Positions 24,683 to 33,802 are shown, counted from the first letter of the stretch. The stretch: DNA of 64,000 nt from Clostridia bacterium (GCA_017521025.1 JAFXEB010000002.1:1-64000), one strand, 5' to 3'. Notes: a model not told the origin generated them from the letters alone. A program made the numbers and translations.

Positions 24683-27600
24683 ATGGCGTGGGTCTTACTA
24701 AAAATAATAGCCATAATAGCAATACTTTTGCTGATGTGCCTTCCGTTCTTCCCTGCAAAATTCAGCTTTTCTCTTGCGTCTAAGAGCTATGACGGCAAGG
24801 AGCGTTGGAAGAATCTGTGGTTTGTTATTGAGACGGCTATAGTAAGCGTTTTCCTTGTTACCTTTGCCCCGTATATAAAGAACGCTCTTGAAGCTTTCTT
24901 TAACTTAGGCTTTATGCAGTGGTTAAAGGATCTGTTGCCCGAGCGCTTTGTTTACAGCATTGACGTTGTAGTCCTTATAGCAGTAAACCTTGGTATATGC
25001 TTTTTGTTTTTGTTTTTCAAAAAGCTTCTTCGTATAGTTTTGGACAGATTGATCCGCACCGGAGGAGGCAGCAGTAACCTCGGCACGGGCAAAAACAAAG
25101 GCAACCAAAAGCAGTTTTCCCCCAATAAAAAGACGGGCGGCAAGGACGTTTCAGACAAGCGACTGAGGATACTGAGAAAGAATTCGGTATTAGTGTTTGG
25201 TAAAGGTAAAAAGGATGTAAAAGGACAGACAGCCAAGCTCGGCGATTATACCGCAGTCAAAAAGGACGGCGAAAAACAAAAGACTAAAAAGAAAAAGTCA
25301 AACGCTGTAAAGAGCGAGGAGTCGGTATCCTTCGCCTCGCTGTTCAAGTATGCATATAATAAGCTTGTGGCTGTTTTTTACGATGAGGAGGACGAGTTTG
25401 AATACGTAAAGCCCGGTACCTACCGTTGGGCAAAGGAAATGAAAAGCTTTATGTTCCTTATGTCCTGTCTTTATTTGCTGGTTTGCCTTGCCGTATTGCT
25501 CCCCGTTTTCTTTTCCTTCAGTTGGTTCCCCTATTTCTACACCATAGCAGAGTGGCTTATAGACAACACCTATATGTATCCAATGCTTTCTTTGGTGATG
25601 TTGTTTGAGATATTGTGGTTTATCGACGGTGAATATAAGTATTCTGAGGAGGTTGCGGCGCCCTATATGACCTTTGTTTCGGGCGTTAATTCCGACAAAG
25701 AGGAAAATCTTTCAGAGTCACGTAATGCGTTTCTGAATAAGTACGGTCAAAGCTATAACATAAAGAATTTTGAAAGCACTGCTATGGGTGGTAAAGGCAC
25801 CTATACGCTGGAGGAAAAATCCCGTGCCATACAGAATATGGCTAAAGCCATAAGGGCTAGCAAGGGCTTTGTCAATGGCGACTATATGCAAGGCGTTGAA
25901 CATATGTTTGACGGCAAGCATGTTTTGTTTGACACCTCTCTCTATTCTTCTCTCGGTGAATACATAGTGCACTATCTGTTTGTGGTTATGTCCTTTGGTA
26001 CCCGTGTCCTGTTTATATGCAAGGACAAGAAGGAGATTGAAAATGCGTCGGCTTTTCTTGAAAAATCCTTTAAGGAGATAACTAAAACCGATATGGTTTT
26101 GTGGCGCATTAGCACATATGAGAGATTGCACGAGGGCGAGACCCCTGATATCCTGCTTCTTACGCCCGACCAATTTCTTGAAAGAGGTCTGCAATCTGAC
26201 GGTAAAAGCTTTTTCGAGGAGCTTGTAGACGTTTTTGTTCTTGATACTGATAAAATCATCACCGAAAATAACTACTACTGTTTGATCATGGCAAAGACCT
26301 TGGAGAAGGCAACCACCTTTTTCGGCGAAGACAGAGACTTTGATGCCGATTCTTCAATAGCGGTTGAAAAGCGCATAAGATATCGCTTTCTTTCAAGCGG
26401 TCACATTCAGGCTCTCGATAACAGTATCCGCCAGTTCTTTAATCTTGAGGATGCACGTCTTGAGACCTTCCACACCTTTGGTCTCGCTTCTAAGACCGAG
26501 GTCTTCCTGTGGCGTACGGGCATGTCGTCTACTATGTACGTAGACAACGGCGCAAACCAGGTGGCGCTGGAGGTGCAGATAGCGAAGGAGGCACGCAGTC
26601 ACGGTATAACCCATATCAGTCTCATATCCGATGCTGCGGTTTACAGCAGTCAGCTCAACGAAATATCGGGTCTTACTATAAATTGCTGTGACCTTTCCGA
26701 TAACTCCACAGGCTATGTTATTGTGGCTGACGATTGCTTCAACCTTCCCAACGCAATATATAACTTCTCCCGTTTCTCGGGCAGAAAATCTACTGTTCTG
26801 CACGTGGTGAGCAAGCCTTATCTGCTTCGTGAGTACTTTGCATCCCGTGCTGAAAGCTACGCCTCTCATTTTGAGCTTATCGGCAAGACTATGTCCGAGC
26901 ACGCAGACGTAAAAAAGGTCAATATTATCAATCTGCTTTGCGATGCGGTAAACGGCATGGAGCGCTCACTGTTTATTCAGCGTGCTTCTGAATTTTTGGG
27001 CGACACCCCTGCAGATAACAGCGAAGTCATCGACAAAGAACCCGATGAGAAGGAGCTTGAGCGTTTCGTACAGCGTTGCTATGACGTAGCTTTTGGGGAG
27101 GGGCATGACTACGAGCCTCGATTCACCATTAAGAAGGAGCAAAGCTCCCAGCTTGAATACAAGACTTTTGTATATCTCGTTGTTCCGGCAAGGCTGTTTA
27201 AAAAACTGCTTGAAAGCACAAGAACGGTCAGGCTTGAATACGTTAATACCCAGAATTCTGAATACCTTTCCGTATTTAAGGATGAGATGGCACAGCATTT
27301 TGTTCCGGGTCAGGTAATGATGCGGAACAACAGGTGCTACACCATCAAGGCTATGGACAAAGAGAACGGCGTTCTCACTCTTGATGATACGGGCCCAAGC
27401 GTCAATGTTCCGATGGATTATATCCAGACAAGACATTACGAGATAAAGAACGCCGAGCTTGACAGGAGCTTTGGTCATCATTACAGAGCGCTCAACAGTG
27501 TTGTTAATCACGTTGGCTACAGTATATACGATGCCGACGTCTCCGTTGATACAGTGGGCTATTACTCCATAGAAAAGGCTGTTCAGACGGTGGATCTTGT

Positions 27601-29896
27601 AAAGCCCAACTTTGCAAAGTATGTGGATCTCAGTGGCGACCAAAAGCTTATAAAAAAGCTGAGAAGAGATATAAAAACAAAGGTGCTGTTGGTTGAGCTT
27701 GATTCTGCCGTGGAGTGTGAGCCCTCCGTCACCTATTCACTCTCGGTCATACTGGGCGAGTTTATGAAAACTCTGTTCCCTCAGCAGTACAGGTGCGTAT
27801 CCGTTTGTCCCATCTTTGACGAGGGCGTGGAGGAGCAATTCTTTGAGGGTAACACCGCCATACGTGACCTGTATCCTCGCATTGTAGACTCTTTTGGCAG
27901 GGGAGAGGGTGAGAACGATAAAAAACGCATTCGTTTTGCAGTTATAGAGGACATAGACGGCGGCAACGGTGTTGTTGAGACCCTCGTTGACGGTAACGGC
28001 ATAATGGTCACAAACCTGCTGCATGTTGTTGCCGACTTCCTTGCTTGGATCAATTCTCCCGTAGGCCAGGGCTTCAGGTATCTGCACTTCGGCTACGATG
28101 CTTGCCCTGCTGTTTTCGATTTTGCCAAGCTTGACGAGATAGTCAAGCAGTTCCGTCAGGATGTAGAGCGTTCAGAGCTTGTCCGTATACATGACGATAA
28201 CACTTGCTTCTTCTGTCATAAGCAGGTGGAGGACGAGGAGCTTCAGGAGCTTGAGGACGGAAGGGCGATATGCCGTTCCTGCTCGGAAAGCTCGGTTGGC
28301 ACCTTCGAGGGATTGGAGGAGTGCTTCAAAGCGGTGTTTGATGCATTAAAGGCAAATACCTCTGTTCCGGAGACCTTCCCCTCTGAAATAAAGGCGGATT
28401 TCGTATCCACAAAGGAGCTGAGAGAGCGTTTCGGTGACGTTGAGGAAGTACTCCCCATAGCATATTGCAACCACCTGGACAACAGCATTTATTTGGAATA
28501 CGGCTTGCCCAAGGCGGCTTTGTGCGGCGCTATTGCCAGAATGATAACAGAGCTGTGGCAGGACAACAACGTATCCAATGACGGCTCTGCTATATACGGC
28601 GGTCATCTCGACCTTGTGGAGCTTCAGGCGCTTTTGTGGCTGAAATACGGCAACGAGGCTAATCTGCTTCGCAATTATTATCAGGGCAGAGAGGGGCTTG
28701 CAGCGCTTGAACAGGCACTTAAGGAGTTTGGCAGTCAGGATAGCTTTGCTTATTTCCTTGGCAAGTCAGGCATTAAAAACGGGGAGAAGCCCGGTGAGGA
28801 TGAGGAGGACATACCCTTTATCGCAGAGCGTGACCCCAAGACTCTTCCCAGATTCCTGTACAGTCTGCTTTCCGAGGACGAAAAGGCGATCTATGACCAG
28901 ATTTGCACTGCTGTATGTCAACATCAGGAAAGCACGGGCGAGCTTTGCAGACCTATAGTTGCTGAAAGATGCAGAGAGATACTCTATATGGTAAAATGGG
29001 ATAATCCCCATATTATCTGGTGTGCTCATTCCTTTGGTACCGTTATGAGGAATAGCGAGAATATGGCGGTAAACGTTGTATTCAAGTATGTTCTTAGCCC
29101 GTCTGAGGCGCAAAAACGGGTAAAAAAGATCGAAAAATCCATAAAGCCGTTTCTCAAGGGTATCAAACCTTATATGAGCGATTACGAGGTTGCTTTGCGT
29201 GCTCATGAGAATATAGTAAGCCTTATAGATTACGATTCGATAAGTCTTGATATACAGGACAATGACCCCGAGTTTGATAACAAGCCCGACAACCTGCGTT
29301 CTGTATATGGCGTTTTCGTAGAGAAAAAGGCTGTTTGCGCAGGCTATGCTGTGGCTTTCCAGTACCTGCTTCATCGCATGGGTATCGAGTGCGCTTACGT
29401 CAGAGGCCCGTGCCATGACGGTGAGTGGCACGCCTGGAACCTTGTGAAGCTTGAGGGTGAGTACTACTACGTAGACGTAACCTTTGACGACCATACCAAT
29501 ACCGACATTAGGAAGAACGGCAGTGCAGAGATATCCTATGACTATTTTGATATTACTACAGCCGAGCTTCTTAAATCGAGAAACATCCAAAACGCCGAGA
29601 TCTATCCCGAGTGCAAGGCTGTTAAATGCAACTATTTTGTGCGTAGCAATATGTTCTTCGAGGGCTATAATGCAAAGCAGGTTGCCAAGATAGTCAAAAA
29701 CGCCTTGAAGGCGGGCAAAAAGGAGGTAGCTCTCAAGGCTGCTTCTCCCGAGGTTTTGGCCGTTATCAGGCGTAAGCTTATCAGCGAGGGAGGAATAAAC
29801 GATATACTTTCCTCTCTGAATGAAAAGAAAAAATGCACTATATATAGTTATCTTAATGAGGAGCTGAATATATTGCACATTATTCTTGATAAATAG
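24683..29896 (+). CDS. Giant membrane protein: degenerate MrfA/YprA-like helicase, DUF1998-like region, zinc knuckle, transglutaminase
   Basis: 1,737 residues. About five membrane spans (near 2-29, 45-66, 90-114, 253-283 and 297-314) bracket a Lys-rich cytoplasmic loop. Residues 385-740 read like the two lobes of a superfamily 2 helicase, including L-L-T-P-D-Q-F-L-E-R. However, the Walker A position is D-T-S-L-Y-S-S-L-G-E (from Asp417, no Gly-Lys-Thr) and the DExH position is V-L-D-T-D-K-I (519-525), so ATP hydrolysis is unlikely. Residues about 1016-1103 resemble DUF1998 (E-D-I-D-G-G-N-G-V-V-E-T). A zinc knuckle follows (C-F-F-C at about 1174 and C-R-S-C at about 1196). The C-terminus is a transglutaminase-like domain with Cys1552, His1583 and Asp1598. 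It may cleave or cross-link proteins. It ends the operon, before a terminator. Confidence 0.8.
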   Translation: MAWVLLKIIAIIAILLLMCLPFFPAKFSFSLASKSYDGKERWKNLWFVIETAIVSVFLVTFAPYIKNALEAFFNLGFMQWLKDLLPERFVYSIDVVVLIAVNLGICFLFLFFKKLLRIVLDRLIRTGGGSSNLGTGKNKGNQKQFSPNKKTGGKDVSDKRLRILRKNSVLVFGKGKKDVKGQTAKLGDYTAVKKDGEKQKTKKKKSNAVKSEESVSFASLFKYAYNKLVAVFYDEEDEFEYVKPGTYRWAKEMKSFMFLMSCLYLLVCLAVLLPVFFSFSWFPYFYTIAEWLIDNTYMYPMLSLVMLFEILWFIDGEYKYSEEVAAPYMTFVSGVNSDKEENLSESRNAFLNKYGQSYNIKNFESTAMGGKGTYTLEEKSRAIQNMAKAIRASKGFVNGDYMQGVEHMFDGKHVLFDTSLYSSLGEYIVHYLFVVMSFGTRVLFICKDKKEIENASAFLEKSFKEITKTDMVLWRISTYERLHEGETPDILLLTPDQFLERGLQSDGKSFFEELVDVFVLDTDKIITENNYYCLIMAKTLEKATTFFGEDRDFDADSSIAVEKRIRYRFLSSGHIQALDNSIRQFFNLEDARLETFHTFGLASKTEVFLWRTGMSSTMYVDNGANQVALEVQIAKEARSHGITHISLISDAAVYSSQLNEISGLTINCCDLSDNSTGYVIVADDCFNLPNAIYNFSRFSGRKSTVLHVVSKPYLLREYFASRAESYASHFELIGKTMSEHADVKKVNIINLLCDAVNGMERSLFIQRASEFLGDTPADNSEVIDKEPDEKELERFVQRCYDVAFGEGHDYEPRFTIKKEQSSQLEYKTFVYLVVPARLFKKLLESTRTVRLEYVNTQNSEYLSVFKDEMAQHFVPGQVMMRNNRCYTIKAMDKENGVLTLDDTGPSVNVPMDYIQTRHYEIKNAELDRSFGHHYRALNSVVNHVGYSIYDADVSVDTVGYYSIEKAVQTVDLVKPNFAKYVDLSGDQKLIKKLRRDIKTKVLLVELDSAVECEPSVTYSLSVILGEFMKTLFPQQYRCVSVCPIFDEGVEEQFFEGNTAIRDLYPRIVDSFGRGEGENDKKRIRFAVIEDIDGGNGVVETLVDGNGIMVTNLLHVVADFLAWINSPVGQGFRYLHFGYDACPAVFDFAKLDEIVKQFRQDVERSELVRIHDDNTCFFCHKQVEDEELQELEDGRAICRSCSESSVGTFEGLEECFKAVFDALKANTSVPETFPSEIKADFVSTKELRERFGDVEEVLPIAYCNHLDNSIYLEYGLPKAALCGAIARMITELWQDNNVSNDGSAIYGGHLDLVELQALLWLKYGNEANLLRNYYQGREGLAALEQALKEFGSQDSFAYFLGKSGIKNGEKPGEDEEDIPFIAERDPKTLPRFLYSLLSEDEKAIYDQICTAVCQHQESTGELCRPIVAERCREILYMVKWDNPHIIWCAHSFGTVMRNSENMAVNVVFKYVLSPSEAQKRVKKIEKSIKPFLKGIKPYMSDYEVALRAHENIVSLIDYDSISLDIQDNDPEFDNKPDNLRSVYGVFVEKKAVCAGYAVAFQYLLHRMGIECAYVRGPCHDGEWHAWNLVKLEGEYYYVDVTFDDHTNTDIRKNGSAEISYDYFDITTAELLKSRNIQNAEIYPECKAVKCNYFVRSNMFFEGYNAKQVAKIVKNALKAGKKEVALKAASPEVLAVIRRKLISEGGINDILSSLNEKKKCTIYSYLNEELNILHIILDK

Positions 29897-29917
29897 TATC
29901 AAATCTATTGGTGTTAT

Positions 29918-29953
29918 GACAGGGCAGAGCTTTTGCTTTGCCTTGTCTTTTTT
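29918..29953 (+). terminator. Terminator of the vWA-tubulin operon
   Basis: GACAGGGCAGAGC pairs with GCTTTGCCTTGTC (two wobbles), loop TTTT, then six T. It lies 21 bases after the stop codon. Confidence 0.85.
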
Positions 29954-30004
29954 GAGTCGATCTCTTGCGAAAAATACGTCATATGAATAGTTATATACAT
30001 TGAG

Positions 30005-30092
30005 GGGAACTATCCCAAAGCTTGAGCGCTTTGGCAAGCGACGGGTGAAGTTTACTGAAAGGAGGGGCTTTATGCCGTAAGGCGGCATTTTG
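30005..30092 (+). promoter_or_regulatory. Structured leader with two-codon frame before the phosphoesterase gene
   Basis: A stable hairpin, CCAAAGC / GCTTTGG (30015-30034), is followed by the best ribosome site of the region (AAAGGAGGGG). That site serves only ATG-CCG-TAA (30072-30080), which is out of frame with the next gene. The same bases start a small hairpin, TGCCG / CGGCA (30073-30087), followed by TTTT. This could be a leader with attenuation. I recognise no known riboswitch class. Confidence 0.35.
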
Positions 30093-30102
30093 CTGTTGTG
30101 AT

Positions 30103-30702
30103 ATGATATATTTTACGGGAGACCTGCATTTTGAGCAGAGGGCGTTGCTTAAATGGCGTCGCCGTTTTGCCACCGTGGAGGAGATGGACAAAACGCTTAT
30201 AGATGGCTGGAACGCCACTGTGGGCGAGAATGACACAGTTTACGTGCTGGGGGACCTGTTTCACGACGAAAAGGTATCTGCCCGCAAGTACCTTAACAGG
30301 CTGAGTGGGAGAATCGTCCTTATAAAGGGCAACCATGATGCCTTATGGCTTGATACTCTGAGCGATAGGGAGAAGAAAGGGTATTTCAGTGGGATATATG
30401 ACCTGCACGGTATTGAAAAGGATGGAGCAAAGCTGCGCTTCTGTCACTATCCCATGATATCGTGGGACGGCTCACGCTCCGGCAGTGTTCTTATATGCGG
30501 ACATCTGCACGGCAGGGATGACAATAACGAGTACAGACTTTTTCGGCGTGTGCCCCTTATGTTCAACGCAGGAGTGGACGTAAACGGCTTTAAGCCGGTG
30601 TGCTTTTCCGAGCTTGTGGCGAACAACGATGTCTTCTACAAGCGCAGAAGGACTAAGGAGGAGATTGAGGTGCTTGAAAGGATGGTAAGGGTATATGGAT
30701 AA
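30103..30702 (+). CDS. Small calcineurin-like metallophosphoesterase
   Basis: The 199-residue soluble protein has the phosphoesterase motifs in order: G-D-L-H-F, G-D-L-F-H, K-G-N-H-D, H-Y-P and G-H-L-H-G. This places it with small YfcE/MJ0936-like or phage-type single-domain phosphoesterases, whose substrates are usually unknown. The ATG at 30103 has almost no ribosome site of its own, so translation may depend on the leader. The end overlaps the P-loop gene by 8 bases, so the two form a pair. Confidence 0.85.
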   Translation: MIYFTGDLHFEQRALLKWRRRFATVEEMDKTLIDGWNATVGENDTVYVLGDLFHDEKVSARKYLNRLSGRIVLIKGNHDALWLDTLSDREKKGYFSGIYDLHGIEKDGAKLRFCHYPMISWDGSRSGSVLICGHLHGRDDNNEYRLFRRVPLMFNAGVDVNGFKPVCFSELVANNDVFYKRRRTKEEIEVLERMVRVYG

Positions 30703-31165
30703 GGGTTTTATATGGCAGAGCAAAAACGGCACCGTGAGCACCGACTCTGACAGACTTGCGGCGGCACTTGCGGAGCTACAGAGGGGAGTGGTTGCACTTG
30801 ACGGCCCCACCACCTGCGGTAAGACCTATGTATTGCGAAGGCTTGATGCTATCGATGGGCGCAGTGTTCATATAAGGAGCTACAGAGAGTGGGCAGAGGA
30901 GACCGTACTGCCTTACCTTGAGAGGGGAGAGGACGTGACGGAGCTTGAAGCAGAGGAGGGGCAGGTCTTTTGCGTGGAGGACGCCGATTATCTTTGGGGA
31001 AAGCACACGCTTCAGCTATGTATGGCAGGTATGCTCCACACTCTGGCAAAGAAAAACCTTGTAATAATAACGGGTACCGAGCTTGATAAAAAGACGCCTC
31101 TTTTGTTGGCGAGGCTGAGACCGCTTGATAAATACTATGCTAAAAGCCGATGTGCCAAAGAATAA
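30695..31165 (+). CDS. Small P-loop ATPase of unknown role
   Basis: The 156-residue protein has a clear Walker A, G-P-T-T-C-G-K-T (37-44), a Walker B-like strand V-F-C-V-E-D-A-D, and a sensor-1-like strand L-V-I-I-T-G-T-E. The spacing is that of a minimal DnaA/DnaC-type AAA+ core without a lid domain. It overlaps the phosphoesterase gene and probably works with it. The pair might form a nucleotide-driven nuclease or phosphatase module, but nothing in the sequence names the substrate. A perfect terminator follows. Confidence 0.75.
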   Translation: MDKGFIWQSKNGTVSTDSDRLAAALAELQRGVVALDGPTTCGKTYVLRRLDAIDGRSVHIRSYREWAEETVLPYLERGEDVTELEAEEGQVFCVEDADYLWGKHTLQLCMAGMLHTLAKKNLVIITGTELDKKTPLLLARLRPLDKYYAKSRCAKE

Positions 31166-31170
31166 ACAGA

Positions 31171-31208
31171 AACACCGCTTACACGGGGTCGCCCGTGTAA
31201 GCGGTGTT
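31171..31208. terminator. Bidirectional terminator between the ATPase and dockerin paralogue 2
   Basis: A perfect 17-bp stem (31171-31187 with 31192-31208) with loop GTCG, T-rich on both strands outside the stem. It ends two convergent transcripts. Confidence 0.9.
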
Positions 31209-31237
31209 CTTTGTGTTTTTATGCTATGTAGCCTCGG

Positions 31238-33802
31238 TTATCTTGCCAACGCCAGCTTTATAAGGATACAGTCGGCAGAATCGGTGGTGTTGTTGCCGTT
31301 CATATCTGCGGCGATGAAGTATGCGCCCGTAAAGCTCAGCGCTTTCTTGATAGAAGTAGTCAGCGCAAGATAATCGAGAGAGGAGATGTCTGCGTCACCG
31401 TTGATGTCACCCTGAAGAACGGCGATACAGCTCTCGTCCCCACAGCTTACAGTGTAGCCTGTGCCTACACTGTTGCCGTCCGCTACAGCGGTGCCGCTGT
31501 TGTCGGTTATGGTGACCTCGTATTTAAACAGCGTTTTAAGAGCGGTGCCCGTGGTGCCAACCGCAAAGCCGCTGAAATATTCGTTAAGGCTGTAGCTGCC
31601 GCTTGCCGCTGCGGCGTCGGTCAGCTCAAGCTTTGCCGCCGAGACCACAGTGAACGGGGCGCTCAGTACGGTATGAGTCTTGGGAGAGGAGCCGTTTATG
31701 GTCTGCATCTGCACCGTGTAGGTATAGCTGCCTATGGGCAGTGTTGAAATATTGATATCAGCGTTTGCAGCAGACAGGTCATAGCTTGTAGTGTATGGGC
31801 TTGAGGTATGAGTGGCGACCGCAGTGCCTGCCGAGTTCAGCACCGAAACGCTGACATTGTATAAACCTGTGTCGGTATTGAGGGTGCCGCCCAGCGTAAA
31901 CGCCTCACCCACCGTGTGTTCGGTAGGATATTTGCCGTTATCCACCTTCGCCCATGCGGCGTAGAAGGTGACAATATCCCTGTCAGTGGAGGAGGAGGCA
32001 GAAATAGAGCAGCCGTCTGTATAGGTCTTAAGGAAATAGCCGGTGGTGTCTGTACCGGGAGCCAGCCACTTGTCAGCGAGGGTAGAGGTATTCTTGTAGC
32101 ACCAGGTGTTATCAGAGCGCCTGAAGGCTGTCCAGCCAACGAAGGTGTAGCCCTCACGGGTGAAGGCGTTGGAGGTAATGGCGGTGGATGTGCCGTATAC
32201 TATCTTCTGCTGTGCCATGGTGCCCGTGCCGCCGTTGGCATCGTACTGGATGTAGTAGGATTTTGTGCCTGTGGAGTTGGGGGTCCACTGAGCATAGCAG
32301 GTTACGGTGTCGCCGTCTACCGAGGTAAGGGCGGATACAGAGCGCTTATCCTCGTAAAGGGCGAGCACTGCGGTAGCAGGCTGAGAGCCCTTGGTGTACC
32401 AAGTGGGATTGCCGCTCTCAGTGAAATAAAGCCACTTGCCGTCCGACTTGCGGGTGAGATACCAGCCTGCAAAGGTATAGCCGCTATAGGTGAAATAGTT
32501 GGGACGCAGGTTGGTGGATACGCCCTTTATATGAATGGTACTGCTCATCTTATAGTTGCCCGAGCTGGAGTTGGTGCCGCTGTCGGTGCCGCCGTTTGCG
32601 TTGTACTTTACGGTATACACAACGGCACTGTCATCAACCATAGGAGTGAAATCGCCGGTGCCGCTCTTATAGCTCATGGAATATACGCCCTCAAAGCTTG
32701 CCACGGGAGAAGCGTTGGCGTTGATGTACATCTTAAGGTCGCCTGTGGTGCCCTGACCCGTGCGGAAGCCCACAGACTCTATCTCCAGATCATTGCAGGA
32801 GGAGCTGGTGGCAGAGGCGGTCAGATAGAAGTTGGTCTTTGTGGGGTGAACAAGCGTGGTCTTGTTAGTGGAGAAATCCATCAATGCATCAGTGAGCACC
32901 TTGCTTACGTTATAGGTGAGTATTACGTTGGTGGTAATGGGGCTGGCGGGCTTGAACATGGGCACGTAGATGGTCTGCTCCAGAGAGTTGTAGTAAAAGC
33001 CCTGATTGACCCAAGTCTCCATATTGGCGTAGGTACCTGCAGAGGAGTTGCTCTTTGCAAATATAGCGTTCCTCTTGTCGATGGTGAAGATCTTGTAGCA
33101 GGTCACCTTGGTAGGGTTGGAGGCGGTGCCGCCGGTGGCAGTATCCGCTATCTTGCAGTAATAAAAGGTCTCGCCGTTCTTGAGTAGCAGGTAGAAATAG
33201 CCGCCCGAGTGCTTGTACTGACGCACGCTGGAGACGGTCATAGAGGTACCGCTTGTATTAACGGTATCAAAATATCCGGTGAAATACAGGTTTGTGCCCG
33301 ATATCTTCATCCTCGACAAGGAGTTCCCCTTAATGCTCGTGGCAACCAGCATATAATTTACGTCATTTGCAGTTACTACCTGAAGGTCGTTTGCGTGACC
33401 GCAGGTGTCACAGCCGCTGGTAGAGGTAGCCGAGGTACTCGAATAGTAGTTCATATAGGAGACCGAGCCCGAGGAAATAGTAGTACGTGCTATGGAAACG
33501 TAGGTGTCACTGCTGTTGCGCTTGGCGGTGTAGATATAGGTGGTGCCTACGTTCATGCCCTGCATAGAGGTGCAGGAGGTACCGCCCACGGTCTTGTTTG
33601 CGTGGATGGAAAGAAGGCTTGCCTCGCCCATAGTGTGGGTAACGTAGCCATTGTAGGAGTAGGCAGAGGGACTTACACCGCTATCCCCGATAACAGCCTT
33701 TACCGTCGCACCGAGATCTGCCTCCACGGCGGTAACGGCGAGGGCGGGGGACAGCATACACAGACAAAGAAGAAGTGATATCATGCTGAGTAGCTTTTTC
33801 AT
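31238..33802 (-). CDS. Secreted dockerin protein with InlB/Flg_new-type repeats (paralogue 2)
   Basis: 854 residues from the ATG at 33802, which follows AAAGGTG and starts a clear signal peptide (M-K-K-L-L-S-M-I). The domain order equals that of the protein at 10,414-13,032: a blade-like beta region, two InlB-type repeats near 394 and 515 (Y-N-A-N-G-G and Y-D-A-N-G-G), a beta domain, and a dockerin with D-I-N-G-D-A-D-I and D-M-N-G-N-N-T-T. The two share long identical stretches, such as V-S-A-L-T, T-C-Y-A-Q-W-T and V-V-Y-G-T-S-T (I-V-Y-G-T-S-T here). In the second dockerin loop, Asn-Asn-Thr replaces the usual Asp-Gly pattern. Likely docked to a cohesin outside the cell; function unknown. Confidence 0.85.
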   Translation of the reverse strand: MKKLLSMISLLLCLCMLSPALAVTAVEADLGATVKAVIGDSGVSPSAYSYNGYVTHTMGEASLLSIHANKTVGGTSCTSMQGMNVGTTYIYTAKRNSSDTYVSIARTTISSGSVSYMNYYSSTSATSTSGCDTCGHANDLQVVTANDVNYMLVATSIKGNSLSRMKISGTNLYFTGYFDTVNTSGTSMTVSSVRQYKHSGGYFYLLLKNGETFYYCKIADTATGGTASNPTKVTCYKIFTIDKRNAIFAKSNSSAGTYANMETWVNQGFYYNSLEQTIYVPMFKPASPITTNVILTYNVSKVLTDALMDFSTNKTTLVHPTKTNFYLTASATSSSCNDLEIESVGFRTGQGTTGDLKMYINANASPVASFEGVYSMSYKSGTGDFTPMVDDSAVVYTVKYNANGGTDSGTNSSSGNYKMSSTIHIKGVSTNLRPNYFTYSGYTFAGWYLTRKSDGKWLYFTESGNPTWYTKGSQPATAVLALYEDKRSVSALTSVDGDTVTCYAQWTPNSTGTKSYYIQYDANGGTGTMAQQKIVYGTSTAITSNAFTREGYTFVGWTAFRRSDNTWCYKNTSTLADKWLAPGTDTTGYFLKTYTDGCSISASSSTDRDIVTFYAAWAKVDNGKYPTEHTVGEAFTLGGTLNTDTGLYNVSVSVLNSAGTAVATHTSSPYTTSYDLSAANADINISTLPIGSYTYTVQMQTINGSSPKTHTVLSAPFTVVSAAKLELTDAAAASGSYSLNEYFSGFAVGTTGTALKTLFKYEVTITDNSGTAVADGNSVGTGYTVSCGDESCIAVLQGDINGDADISSLDYLALTTSIKKALSFTGAYFIAADMNGNNTTDSADCILIKLALAR

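Noticed and set aside
28766..30088. 440-codon open frame opposite the pseudo-helicase gene
   Set aside because: It covers the transglutaminase domain on the other strand and runs through the operon terminator; no start signal.
31916..33187. 423-codon open frame opposite dockerin paralogue 2
   Set aside because: Its composition (Gly, Val, Cys, Tyr-rich) is typical of an antisense frame of a Thr/Ser/Ala-rich gene; no ribosome site.
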